This document shows, one piece after another, positions 27,286-38,044 of a stretch of 64,000 nt of DNA; position 1 is the first letter of the stretch, and each line of letters starts with the position of its first letter. The DNA comes from Stercorarius parasiticus (taxonomy: Eukaryota; Chordata; Aves; Charadriiformes; Stercorariidae), in NCBI GenBank assembly GCA_013396915.1, contig VWZL01005133.1, forward strand, positions 110,730-174,729, given 5' to 3'. The notes beneath the pieces are model-generated. The model did no database searches and was not told where the DNA came from. It worked only from the letters and a program-made list of their open reading frames with translations. A program made the translations under genes and the position numbers.

Positions 27286-30200
27286 CCAAGCTGGTGACGT
27301 TGTGTTTAACAAAACCACCTTCCGGCAGAGACGAGCGGGTACGAGCGGAGCCAGGGCTCGCTCCCATCCTGAAGTGCTCCTGCGTTGCCTGTACGCAAGC
27401 AATGGCTACTCAGCTGGGGATGCTGGGAGGGGGAATATGTTTTCCACCATCCGGCTGCCTCTGCTGGATGCCAGGGTGTCTGTGCTGTCCGTGGGCAGGG
27501 GAAAAACCCAGGGCGGTGGAGCAGCGAGGCTGGGGCAGGCTTTCCATCTTCATCGGCCAGCACTGGGTTAGGGGAAAAGGAGCACCCCTCTGCTTTTTGA
27601 GTGTCCCTTCAAAACGCGGCCTTTATTTCTTTAGCCTTTCCAGAGGGCTAAAAGGAAGTGTTTCATGCAAAGCACGGTGTTAAACGTGGGTTACAAGTAG
27701 CTGGGGGAGTTCAGACCAGGTCGGACTCCTAATGTCCAATATTTGATGCACTGCAAGGCCTGCAGCGGAGCCACAGGGTAGCTCCAAGCTATAGATAAGA
27801 TGCTTTTTTCTCAAGAAACCCTTTCGCAGAGCCTTCCCCAGGTCACCCAGCATTCCAGACACACGAGCAGAGCCCACCACCCCACACCAGGTCCAAACTC
27901 ATCCCTCCTGCAAGCCGTGCACCCGCTCTGAGTGCTGGTGCCAGACCCGACCCCTGGTCAGGATGGGGGGTACCTGGGGAAAATTGGGGCCATTTAACAG
28001 CGAGGGAAAGCAGCTGGCAGCAAGAAGGAGAAATTTTGGGATAATTTTGTCCACTGCTGTGAAGCACTCAGGGAGCAGAGTGAGGAAACGATGCTGGGAT
28101 GCCCTTGCTTTGGAGGTGGTGGAGCTACCACCTATCGAGAATGGCTGGCAGTGGGCATGCTTCGGACAACACTTAGAAAGGGATAAAGTCAGGAAAGGTG
28201 CAGCAGCCAAAGGCTAAACCTCAAGGTAAACAGAGGCGATGTATATTATCAGCCACAGCTTTATCCGGCCACTTCTCTGACGCAAGAGAGTAAAAGGCAG
28301 CTGGGAGCACCCTGCCCTGCCCAGTGGCCACCAGACCTGGCATTTGCAGGGAAGATGCTCCTGTGGGATTTGCTCGGTTATTGCATTACGGGTGTTTGGC
28401 TGCTTTGACGCTGTAGCAAAGCCTGGCTGTTTCACCATCGGTGTCATCACGCTGCTTTCAGAGCTTCTGGAAAGGTTACAGGAACCAGAGGACCAGTGAT
28501 CAGGTGAGAAATTCAGTTTCCGCCATCTTTTTTAAACACTAATAAATGCTTAGTCTCCCTGGTTATGATAAAAAGCTAGAAGCAGCCCCCAAGTGTATTT
28601 CAAAGATGGAAAGACCAGAAGGCAAAGAAAAAAGGCCCTCAATTTTATTATTTTGTATAATTGGAGAGCAGACGCTGTCTGTAGCACGCTGCCACTGGGG
28701 ACTCTGGATTTTTAATAAGAAATCCATGGGGGAATTAAACACTGTTTCGGTGGTGTTGTGGCTGATTTACAGGGCTGCACCTGCAGTCAGAATCCACGCC
28801 CTGAGTCACTGTACTTTACCGAAAGCAAAAAATTCAGGCGCTATTTGTAAATCCCTGCAAAAACTGGGTCTGCAGCAGAAACGGCGATAGCCCCTTAATT
28901 ATAGCAGCGCTTGTGGGAGATGTGATAATTAGGAGTTTCTGGTGTTCCTGAAATCAAAGTGGTTTCTATTCTTTTCTTTAATTAATTCAGGCTTTTATCT
29001 ATGAAAGGGAAGATGAATTAAGGTTCTGCTCTGGGTAAAGTGCAACGATGCTTGTGCAGCCCTGGCAGGATGAAGCCACCAGACCCCAGGACTTGGGCAA
29101 TGTCCCTTGCGCTGCAGCACCCCTGGCCTCCAGTTCTCCATATTTTGGGAAAATGAAGGAGAAAGGCCAGAGGGAGACGTGCCCTGAGCAGGACTCGCCA
29201 TGTCACAGTCATATCGCAGGGACCTGCTGCACGGGGACGTGCGTCCGTATATCCATGGCAGAGGACAGACCGCCTGCCAGTGGGAATTCATGGGTGGCAG
29301 ATAACAGACACCCAGCATTATCACCTCCCCACATTGGAAAGGGTGAGTCAAGCAGCATAAAAATCATGAAATTGGTATAAAATCATGATTTCTTTTTTTG
29401 TTTAAAGCAAATTAATGTTATAGGTCCCTTTTATTCCACACTGGGAGGGATTGATTTTGGGATATTTTCTCTGCCAAACCCCTAGGGCTGGGAAATCACA
29501 TTGAAAATCCATGTGACTATTAGAAGATGACGACAGCAGTTTGGGATTTGTGGTAAAATCATGCGATGTGACCAACGTAGACGCCTTCGCAATGTGAAAT
29601 CACACATGCACGGATGACAGAGAGAGGTTTTTAGCTGTAAGTAAAGCCTCCAGCTGATGGGACAACCTCGGCACTGGAAATTGGAGCATCTGCCACCTAC
29701 CAGAGATGAAGGCATCAGACCAAGCCAGTATATTGCACCAAGTGGGTGCAATTAACCCTCACAGCTAATTAATCAAATCCAGCCCTGACAATGTTTATCA
29801 AGGAGCTGCCTGGAAATGATCCTTTATGTCAAAGTCTATTTTTAGATCAAATAAATCAGGACCCATCCTGCACAAGCCACACTCCCGTTTGGGGTATCTC
29901 CATGCCCTCATCATTTCCCACGCCGTGAATCCTGCTGCGGGTCCCCAAACCGCAGGCTCAGCATTAGAGCTGTGCCCCAGAGCAGCGTTGTCTTGGATTC
30001 AACTGTTCCGCCTGAAAGAAACTGCATTTCAACATCCACCTCGTTTCATTTTTGGCCTTTTTTCTCCTTTTCCTACTAGATGGCGCCTACACGACAGGCG
30101 GGGATCAGCCCGCCAGCGCGGAGCATCTCTACCAGGTCTCCTCCGTCAAGGGCTGATAAATGGCATTTTTTTTTCGCCGAAAAGCCAGGCAGCTGCAAAA

Positions 30201-30364
30201 GCGATAACCTGCCGGGAGCCAATTAGCAGCGGGAAGCCGTTTTCTGGTAACGCTGTGTTAACTGTGCTTTCCGACCGACTTCCCCGGGGGATGCTGCCAG
30301 ACCCTCGAGGGGGCACGAGGTCCACCCAGAAGCTGAATTTGGGGTCCCCTGGGTGTGTATAAGG

Positions 30365-30470
30365 CCTGTACGGACACTTCCAGCCCGAGCATCCTCCTGA
30401 GCACCCTGGCAGCGCGGTTGCGCTGCCAGGGTGCTCAGGAGGATGCTCGGGCTGGAAGTGTCCATACAGG
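30365..30470. repeat. Near-perfect 51-bp inverted repeat with a 4-base loop
   Basis: The left arm (30365-30415) and right arm (30420-30470) are reverse complements with one mismatch (C at 30371 against A at 30464), separated by GGTT. In RNA from the minus strand that mismatch becomes a G-U pair, so a minus transcript would fold into an uninterrupted 51-bp stem. Outside the arms a weak inverted similarity (TATACACACCCA against TATGCAGCCACCCC) may continue for about 15 bases. No target-site duplication or transposon end is evident. It could be a recent inverted duplication, a hairpin RNA gene or a fold-back assembly artefact. Confidence 0.9.
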
Positions 30471-33325
30471 GCTATGCAGCCACCCCACACTCCATCGCAT
30501 CTCACCTCAATAGCCTGGACCAAAATTCAGGCATTTCTCTGGCATTTCTGAATCCTTTCTGCCTGCTTCCTCCTTGCAGCTCCACGAGGATACAGCCAGC
30601 ACTGTCCCCGGCGCCGTCAGGATGCAGCATCACCCCCAGTACATCCAGATAACCCCAGCAGAGTGGAAGGACAGCACGAGTTACTACTTCTTTAGCCAAC
30701 AAAGGTGCTGTTTGCCCAATTCCGGCTTCACAGAGCCATCGCAGCTCCCCCCCCGGGCGCCTCCATTTTTGCAGCCCCCCCAGCTCATTCCCCCTGCACG
30801 TGCTCTCTGTTTCACAACCACGCCGAATTCATTTCTGGCCTCCGCTCGCTGGCAATAATTAACCACACGTTATCAATTCCATTGTACATGCACGTTTCCA
30901 GCCTCTTGGCCCCTTTCTGGGCTCAGCGGTTTCGGCACCGCCGGGACATGTGCCAATCCGGAGCGCCGTGCCGGCAAACCCCCCTGACGCTCCCGTTGTG
31001 CTCATAACGCAGTTTCCCAACCCAAACGGTATCGGCTGGGCCACAAGAAAGCGGCTTCCAGTCCAAAACGCAGCTCTGGAAAGGTGAGAGGAGGAGCTAC
31101 TTTTACGGCCTGCCCTGCCAAATAGGTTTGGTTTGCAAACGGTAAGTTTGACATTTACTACCCCTGGATTTCAGGGGAAAGCAGAGCCGTTCCCTTGCTG
31201 TGACACTGCGGGTGGCAGGGTGAGATGGTGTCCCCGAGCTCTGCTCTTGTCATGGTGTTTGCTCAGGTGCAGCCACCGCCGCATCCCCCGCGATCTCCCG
31301 TGCCCACCAGCCCTTGGGCTGGCACCTACACCTCCGTGATGCACCCACAGGAGATGGCGAGGGGGAAGCAGCACACGGGGGTGATTAGGGGACCACCGTC
31401 TTGGTGTCTGGGTACAGCGATTCCCAGGCATGCCCTGGGACGGGGGAGGGCCACCCACCTTATTGATTAGGTGTGGGGCAGGAGGCGAGTTGTCCCGGTG
31501 CATGTGGCCACCTCAGATGCCTCCAGCATCCCAGCAAGAGCCCTGAGACACAGCATGGGGGGTGGGGGGCTCCCCACGGCTCCCTGGCCCGGCAGCCAGG
31601 AGCTGCCGAGGTTCATCTGCTCGCCCGTGCCACGCTGTGCCGGCACATGGGCACCGGCGGAGCCTGCCAGCCCCAGCCCCGAGCAGATCCAAAGCAACTG
31701 CCCGGCCCCGCAGCGGGGGAAGGACAGGGAGGAGGGGGCCCAGGTGGCACCGCGGCCGAGGGGACGGCAGGGGCATGGCCAGCTGGGCACGGGGACACAG
31801 ATGGTGCTGCTGGAGAGCCACGGCTCCGACCACCGGGTGATGGGCCAGGAAAGACGACTGCTGGGAGAGGAAGGGTACAGCTGACACGGGGAAAACCCTT
31901 GCTCAGGACCAGCAAGGAGAAAGAGGGAAAAAACCAGATAAACGCACAGAAACACAGCCCAAGTCCAGCATGAGCCCAGCACATTGGGTATCCCTGGGTA
32001 GAAGTGAAATGAAGCCACCTTGCAAGCCCACATGAGGTCTCCTCATCAGAAAGACGGTTCCCAAGGGGATTTCTTGAGCAGCCCATAAATCCAGTCAAGG
32101 ACTGGGAGCTGGGGAGGCTTTAGCAACCTACCGAGATGGCTGCAGGAAAAATGGAGCTGCAGGACTCGAACCATCCTGCAAATGCATGGCCTGGACAGGG
32201 CTGGACACGCGTTTGAGAAGAGGGAGACGGGAATAAAATGAGTGTTCATTTTGCAGCACTTCTTTGTGATAGAAAGGTGGAAAAGCGGAGGATATTTTGG
32301 TGAAAATGACAAGGGAAAAAACCCCAAAGTCTGGTATTCTACGAAAAGGAAGTGAAATCTCAAAAAAAAAAAAGAGTACATTTCAGTGCTTTGGGATAAA
32401 GGAACCCGAGAGGGCTGGTCATTACCTGAGGAAATGATGGAAAACCCTCAACAGTAGCCTTGTCCCATGCAAGGGAAAGGTACAGAGGGAGACACACACG
32501 GGGCAACCGCGGCTTCACAGAGACCTGAAAGATCAAAGAGGAATCATGTAAAATGAATCGCAATGACCGAGGCAAACAAGGCGATGACTACGGGTTTTAT
32601 AAATAAATTAAAAGGCAAAATCTGTCCTTTACGTAATGTGAGAGTGCAGGTGACAAGATATAGAAAGCACAGGAGAGTTCAACAATTTCTTTCCTTTGGT
32701 CTCCACCAAGGGCTGATTGTGGCATATAAATTATCATTAAGATACGTGTGAGGAGGCAGAGGCCACAACAGGGAAGAAGAAGGTAAGGAGTAATCTGGGT
32801 CTCTCAGCTGCATTCAGTCACAGATGGACTTCATGGGGGCAGGATGAAGCACAGATATCCCAATGATCCTCCTTCTCCTAACCATGCTGATAGGTTTTCT
32901 CGCCTCTCCAGTATTCCCCAGTACCCAGGGAACTCGCAGCATCTCGAGGTTTGCAGCCTGAACATCCCGAGCCTCTGGAGCTTTCTCTGATCTGAGGTCC
33001 CAGTGCCAGGAACCACCAACATGAGCTTTCCCCGGCAATTGCATGTCTTCGCTGCAGCTTCCCCGTATCAGCAGGTTTCTGCATCCCTCACCCCATGGAT
33101 TGAGAGTGGATGTGGGAGGCGGTGGGGACCCCCCCGAGCTGGGACAGTCCCGTTTGGCAGCTGGCCCCATTTGCAGGCAGCACAGAGGCAGGAGAGGGGG
33201 AGACATCCACGGAGGACAGCAGTGAGAACGGCATGAGGTGGTTAAAACCATGCCCTGCCCAGGAGAGGGGAAAGAAGTGGGGCTTGTTTCATCCCAGGAA
33301 CACGCATCCCATGGGCACAGACGTA
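30471..33325. other. Intergenic DNA with a GC-rich core
   Basis: The part at about 31440-31900 is GC-rich with many CG dinucleotides, and carries overlapping ORFs on both strands (the longest, minus strand 31467-32033, 188 codons). Their sequences are Pro/Gly/Ala/Arg/Ser-rich and look like no protein I know, so I treat them as chance ORFs. The rest holds no identifiable gene or repeat. Confidence 0.5.
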
Positions 33326-33508
33326 ATGGCAGTCAGCAAAGACCAGGAGATTAGGAAAACCCCGGCTGCAGAGGTGGTGAAGCACGTCGGTCTCAGTTCA
33401 GAGGGGCTGCACATCCCTCCACACTGGCTCCAACAACAGATCGCACCAGCGCCTCCCCAGCTATGCCGCGGTCTGGGGACAGATGGGACAATCCCTTTGG
33501 GTCCCTCC
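33326..33508 (+). repeat. Direct repeat, copy 1 of 2 (about 180 bp)
   Basis: This begins ATGGCAGTCAGCAAAGACCA and is roughly 80% identical by eye to the block at 34195-34378, 869 bp downstream in the same orientation. The two copies also differ by a 3-bp indel. Both are open in the ATG frame. Substitutions are spread over codon positions 1, 2 and 3 about equally, which does not suggest protein-level selection. The repeat family is unknown to me. Confidence 0.85.
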
Positions 33509-33997
33509 CCTCTGTGCTCTTCTCCTCTGCTGAGTAAGTGAACCAAAGCTCCAGAGGGATTTTTTTCTTTAATCCTTGTGGGTTTGACCCAATGTTTTTG
33601 CCTGAAGACACTGCTTTTTAGTGCCAGCCCTCGGAAGCCTAACAACACGCTGCCGCTGGTCTATCGGAGCGGGGGCGCGTGGCTGCATGAGGGGTGCTGC
33701 AATAGGACAAGTCTTTCCCAGAGCAGGGGTGAGAACCATTATCTGCTCCACGCCCCGTGGCACAGCTTTTAAGAGCGAGTGCGCAGCCCCTGATAGCACA
33801 GAGATGGGCGCACCGAGCCGCACCCTCCCATTAAAGTGGAACGCTGGCTGGCCCTGAAATGCACTTATAAATAGAGAATTAAGGTCTGCCTTCAACTCCT
33901 GCCTGTAATGGATACCGCATCCGCTGCAACCCCAGCAGCGATGCCCTCCTGTCTGTGTGTGTTTAACATTGTCATGGCAGTGCCACCTGGGCAGGCA
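33509..33997. other. Spacer between duplicated block and pentamer array
   Basis: Unique-looking sequence with no gene recognised. It separates copy 1 of the direct repeat from the pentamer array. Confidence 0.5.
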
Positions 33998-34194
33998 GTG
34001 CTGGGCCATGGGGTGATCCTGGCTGCGCAGAGCCATGCTGGGCCATGCCAGGCTGTGCTGAGCCAGGACAAGTTATGCCAAGCTGTGCGGCACCATGCTG
34101 ATCCATGCCGTGCTGGGCTGTGCCGTGAGCCTGGCTGTGCAGAGCCATGACAGGCCATGCCGTGCCAGGCTATGCCACGCCACGCCATGCCAGG
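33998..34194. repeat. Degenerate GCCAT/GCTGT pentamer array, part 1
   Basis: Variants of a 5-bp motif (GCCAT, GCTGT, GCTGG, GCCGT, GAGCC) follow one another for about 200 bp in a largely conserved 5-bp register, with CATG tetranucleotides recurring. It reads as an old, mutated pentanucleotide satellite. Confidence 0.8.
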
Positions 34195-34378
34195 ATGGCA
34201 GTCAGCAAAGATCAGGAGATTAGAAAAACCCTCCAAATTGCAGAGGTGGTGAAGCACTACAGGCTTGGTTCAGAGGGGCCACACATCCTTCTGTGCAGGC
34301 TTCAAAAACAGATCACACTTGCATCTCCCCACCTATGCTGCGGTTTGGGGAAGGATGAGACAAACCCTTTCAGTCCCT
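34195..34378 (+). repeat. Direct repeat, copy 2 of 2, embedded in the pentamer array
   Basis: Second copy of the block at 33326-33508, starting ATGGCAGTCAGCAAAGATCA. Pentamer satellite flanks it on both sides, whereas copy 1 has unique DNA on both sides. Either copy 2 was inserted into the array, or the array expanded around it. Confidence 0.85.
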
Positions 34379-34640
34379 GTGCTGAGCCATGTCGTGCCGG
34401 GCTGTGCAGGGCCGTGATAGACCGTGTCGTGCTGGGCTATGCCATACCATGCCATGCTGTGCTGCGCTGTGCCATGCCATGCCATGCCATGCCAAGCTGT
34501 GCCACGCCATGCTGGGCTATGCCGTGCCATACTGTTCCATGCCTGCCTGTGACAGGCTATGCCATGCCAAGCCGTGTCATGCCATGCCGGGCCGGGCCAT
34601 GCCATGCCACGCCGTGCCGTCCCGTGCCATGCCGAGCGGC
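34379..34640. repeat. Degenerate GCCAT/GCCGT pentamer array, part 2
   Basis: Continuation of the pentamer satellite, including a perfect GCCAT run of four units plus GCCA at 34471-34494. It becomes more CG-rich (GCCGT, GCCGG) toward 34600 and merges into the CpG island and putative STEAP3 first exon. The Cys/His/Met/Pro-rich translations here are products of the repeat. Confidence 0.88.
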
Positions 34641-34679
34641 GCGGCGCGGCGGCCGGCGGGCACATGTGCGGGAGGGGGG

Positions 34680-34756
34680 AGCCGGCGGCCTGACATCACC
34701 GCTGCCGGCTCTCCGCTCCCGGACGGCTCCGCTCGCCCTCCCGCCGCCGCGCAGAG
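34680..34756 (+). other. STEAP3: Putative non-coding first exon of STEAP3 (5' end uncertain)
   Basis: A good splice donor, GCAGAG followed by GTGAGC, lies at 34756/34757 within the CpG island. Coding exon 1 at 47449 starts with only one base before its ATG, directly after an acceptor, so an upstream 5' UTR exon must exist. This donor is the best candidate I see. The transcription start cannot be placed, and the given start coordinate is only a guess. An alternative first exon may be hidden in the 426-base gap. Confidence 0.4.
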
Positions 34757-34909
34757 GTGAGCACCGGGGGGCTGGGGGGGTGGAACGGCCACCGCGCGAT
34801 TCGACCTTGCGGGGATGGCGCTGCGGGTCTGCCCCGCCACCGGGAGGGGGGAAACGGCGGCGGCGGCGGGGCTCGAACTGGCGACTTCGGGGCCGGGCCG
34901 GGCGGGCAG

Positions 34910-35335
34910 NNNNNNNNNNNNNNNNNNNNNNNNNNNNNNNNNNNNNNNNNNNNNNNNNNNNNNNNNNNNNNNNNNNNNNNNNNNNNNNNNNNNNNNNNNN
35001 NNNNNNNNNNNNNNNNNNNNNNNNNNNNNNNNNNNNNNNNNNNNNNNNNNNNNNNNNNNNNNNNNNNNNNNNNNNNNNNNNNNNNNNNNNNNNNNNNNNN
35101 NNNNNNNNNNNNNNNNNNNNNNNNNNNNNNNNNNNNNNNNNNNNNNNNNNNNNNNNNNNNNNNNNNNNNNNNNNNNNNNNNNNNNNNNNNNNNNNNNNNN
35201 NNNNNNNNNNNNNNNNNNNNNNNNNNNNNNNNNNNNNNNNNNNNNNNNNNNNNNNNNNNNNNNNNNNNNNNNNNNNNNNNNNNNNNNNNNNNNNNNNNNN
35301 NNNNNNNNNNNNNNNNNNNNNNNNNNNNNNNNNNN
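34910..35335. other. Assembly gap (426 N) inside the CpG island
   Basis: Undetermined bases flanked by extremely GC-rich sequence, the usual cause of sequencing dropout. The long 'ORFs' spanning it are artefacts of translating N. Confidence 0.99.
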
Positions 35336-38044
35336 TCCCGGGAGTGGTGTCCGGTCCCGGCCCGGGCTCGGGCAGGGGGGTCCAGGCCGGCGGCGGGAGC
35401 GGCCCCCAGGGGGGACTCGGCCGTGGTCACCTCGGTGCGAGCGTTGGGTTTGCGTTTGGGGCCATGGCACGGCCAGAAATGTCCGAGGGGGCCGGCGTGT
35501 CCCAAAGCCTGGTGGTCACTAGGAGGAGGCCGGTGGGATGCTCGTCTCCGGCAGGTCGGCAGGGCTGCGCGGAAGGGTGTCCGCTGGAAGCCCCTTCCCG
35601 TGGCTGCCGGACACGTCTGTGCGGGAGCGGGAGGTGCGGAAAAGCCCCTGGCACCGGGCACACACCCTCCTGAAACGGGGCGGGTTTTGCTGTTCCAGGC
35701 AGACTTCGTGATGTGGTCCTGTGGGGCAGCGGGACGCCCAGGTCGGGCTGTGTCCCTCGGAGGGCACTTTGCGCTGAGGTTTCACATCTTCATCCTCAGC
35801 TCGCCTTTCGCTCTGAGGAGATGGGTGGCTTCTTCCAGCAAGGGAGAAATCGGCACTGAGATATAAAATAATCATGGGGAAAAATCTCGGCCGGGGCCCA
35901 CAGTCCCTCAGAGGCGAGCGGGGAGTGGCCATGCAGTTTCTGTACCGACCTAGGGGTTTATAGAGCATCCATGAGGGGGACTTCAGCATTTGATCCGTGT
36001 CAGAGTAACAAAGGGTGAAAGCTGTGAAGGAATCGGAGAGGTGACTTTGTAGTAGGAGCATCCCACAGGTGATGTGACCCAGGTGGGACTGTGGCTGCAC
36101 TGTGGCCCTGGCCGTGGTGTAACCTCTGCCTGGGGCCAAACAACGGGGATCCTGGGGGAGCTGGTGGTGTCGGTAATGCCCGCACCCCACTGAGCCCGGC
36201 GGAGGACGGACCGGTGCTGAGGACCCCAGATTGTTTCCCTCGGTATGGTCTCAATAAAACCAACACACGCAAAAAAATGCCTCCTGTGGTGAGAAACCAA
36301 AACTGAGGCAGCAGGAGAGGAAGGCCATCGCCTACAGCATCAATACTCCTGTGGTCTGGGGAGATGGAGGACTAACAAGATTTAAATACTATATCAAGCT
36401 TAAGTTTTCTCCTCTTTCTAAAATCGCATTTGCTATGAAACAAATGTACAGTAATACAAGATCCCATCACTGCACATATTTGATTTCCTCCGTAATTGTA
36501 AAGAAGAAAATGCTGATGACTCAACAAGTCTTTGTTTACAAAATCCACACCAAACCCCAGGAAAACATGCTTTTTGAAAGCATAATAATTATTTTTTTTT
36601 GTATGTTTGCTTTGCTTTTTGGTTTGTTTTGCTTTTTATTGTTAAGAACTATGCTTTGACTGTGACCTTGTAACATCACACCCATGAATAGAAGCAGGTT
36701 TAGATTCAGGGGAAACACATTTTTTCCGATGGTGGGAGAAGTAGGCCAGCCACGCCGGCTGTCTCCAGAGGTGGGGAAGGCACCGGCAGCTGTGGTAAGA
36801 GATGTCACATACCAAGAATCAAAACCCACCAATTTGTTATCTATAAGTTTACCATCACTGATTAGATACCCACGATGGAGGCAAATGCTAATTATTTCCA
36901 AATTTTAAATTACTGCCTCTTCATAGGGTACTTTTCCCTGCAGCCCCACAGTGGATTAAGCAGCTTCCCATCTTCATCCGAGTTTAAGTGAAATGTGGCT
37001 TAGCTGAAAGGATAAAACACTTTGAAAGCATGTTGGTGATGTGAGGGCTTGCATCCCATTTCCAAAAGCCCTTGGGTACTTTGGGACCTAAATCACTTGA
37101 GCATTTTGAAAACTTTGCCCGGGGTTTAAGGAACTGAGACAGAAATTCCTCCCATCCTTTTTCCAGGCTCTCAGATTTTCAGTGAGTCTCTCTAAAGCCT
37201 TGATGGTGGTAACACTTGCATATGCATTTCCATGTAGTTTGCATGAATACACCAATCTAGTCTTTGGAAAAAATGTCCTAAGAGCTCCCCGTGGACCATA
37301 GGCTTCCAGGGTCCGTAGATAACGTGTCCACCACTAAAGTATGCTGATACCAACTACTGGTCATGTGCAAGCACTAATAGATACCAACATGCTCCACTTC
37401 AAGTACTTAGAATAAATTGACTTCTCACCGCGAGGGTGTCCTTGCCAAAGGTGGCTGTGGGAGGCAGTGCTCCAGTAGAGCTGGCTTTAAAAAACACATT
37501 AAAGACCATCAAAGAGGGATCCCAGGTGGACAGAACCGACCAGGCAGGCAGCATCAGCTCCCTCTGCAGCAGCCAGCGCAGCTGGGCAGAGGATGGCTCT
37601 CCTGAGTGGTGGTCATTTGACATGGTGTTTGTATTCGTCCAGCACACGTGGGTCTCGTTGGGGTCCTTGGGGGAAGGCACGCTGTGCACCCCACATGCAT
37701 GCATGCGCACACATGCACCAGACTTCCCTCATCCAACCAGTGGTACCAAACTCAGTGGTATCTGAGAAGGTACCAGTGGTACCTTCTGCTGCTGCTTTAA
37801 ACAGAGGTGTTCTCCTTCCCAGGCACATCTCCTGCCCATGACTGCCGCTCAACAGAGCAGGCATGTCCGTGGCACGGCTTGAACATGCGCCACAGGAATA
37901 TAGTGGGCTCAGGCAAAACAAGTGCTATGTTCACAAGGCAGTGTGATCACCATGGTCCTTTCCTGGTGAAGCCACCTGCTGCCTTCTCTTGCTTTTCCTC
38001 CAGCTCCTCCCAGGTCAGTAACGTTCCCTCTTCTTCCTCCTTCC
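35336..38044 (+). other. STEAP3: Presumed STEAP3 intron 1, proximal part
   Basis: GC-rich downstream half of the island (to about 35700), then ordinary AT-richer DNA. A 223-codon minus-strand ORF at 35519-36190 starts with GTG rather than ATG and overlaps CpG-rich DNA. Nothing in it resembles a known domain, so I do not call it. Confidence 0.45.
37765..37787. repeat. Small perfect palindrome
   Basis: Ten-base arms (AGAAGGTACC and GGTACCTTCT) with a 3-base AGT spacer. CAGTGGTACC-like motifs recur just upstream (near 37740), so it probably arose by local duplication. Confidence 0.85.

Larger units (their letters stand above)
12286..30364. other. Long intergenic stretch, no gene recognised
   Basis: About 18 kb of alternating AT-rich and moderately GC-rich DNA, for example GC-richer at 14040-14720, 24140-24560 and 25980-26400. 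ORFs reach about 167 codons (minus strand 17164-17667), but none has recognisable domains, codon-bias continuity or splice context that I could defend. Local features are the (TTTA)n at 21051-21072 and the T35 run at 27251-27285. A GAGAG/GAGGA purine run lies near 19809-19830, and G-rich runs lie at 14066-14075 and 22771-22793. Regulatory elements for neighbouring genes may be present but are not identifiable here. Confidence 0.55.
34590..35700 (+). promoter_or_regulatory. STEAP3: CpG island, probable STEAP3 promoter
   Basis: Very dense CG dinucleotides on both sides of an N gap (34910-35335) make this the strongest island in the window. It sits upstream of STEAP3 on the same side as its first coding exon. 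No TATA box is evident, which fits an island promoter. I see GC-box-like G runs at 34670-34680, a palindromic CACATGTG E-box near 34659-34666 and a CRE-like TGACATCA at 34691-34698. Linking the island to STEAP3 rests on position and orientation. The roughly 12 kb distance suits a gene with a non-coding first exon, as in mammals. No transcript evidence is available here. Confidence 0.6.

Noticed and set aside
27251..27402. Poly(T) run as the tail of a minus-strand processed pseudogene
   Set aside because: The adjacent sequence matches no gene I recognise and there is no visible target-site duplication.
33326..34378. The two duplicated blocks as exons of a gene (MAVSKDQEIRKT... in both)
   Set aside because: Differences fall about equally on all three codon positions and many change residues, so there is no sign of protein-level constraint.
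34147..35866. ORFs of 235-508 codons on both strands
   Set aside because: They read through 426 N and through the pentamer array and CpG island; their length is an artefact.
35519..36190. 223-codon minus-strand ORF
   Set aside because: It starts at GTG, lies partly in CpG-rich DNA poor in stops, and shows no recognisable domain.
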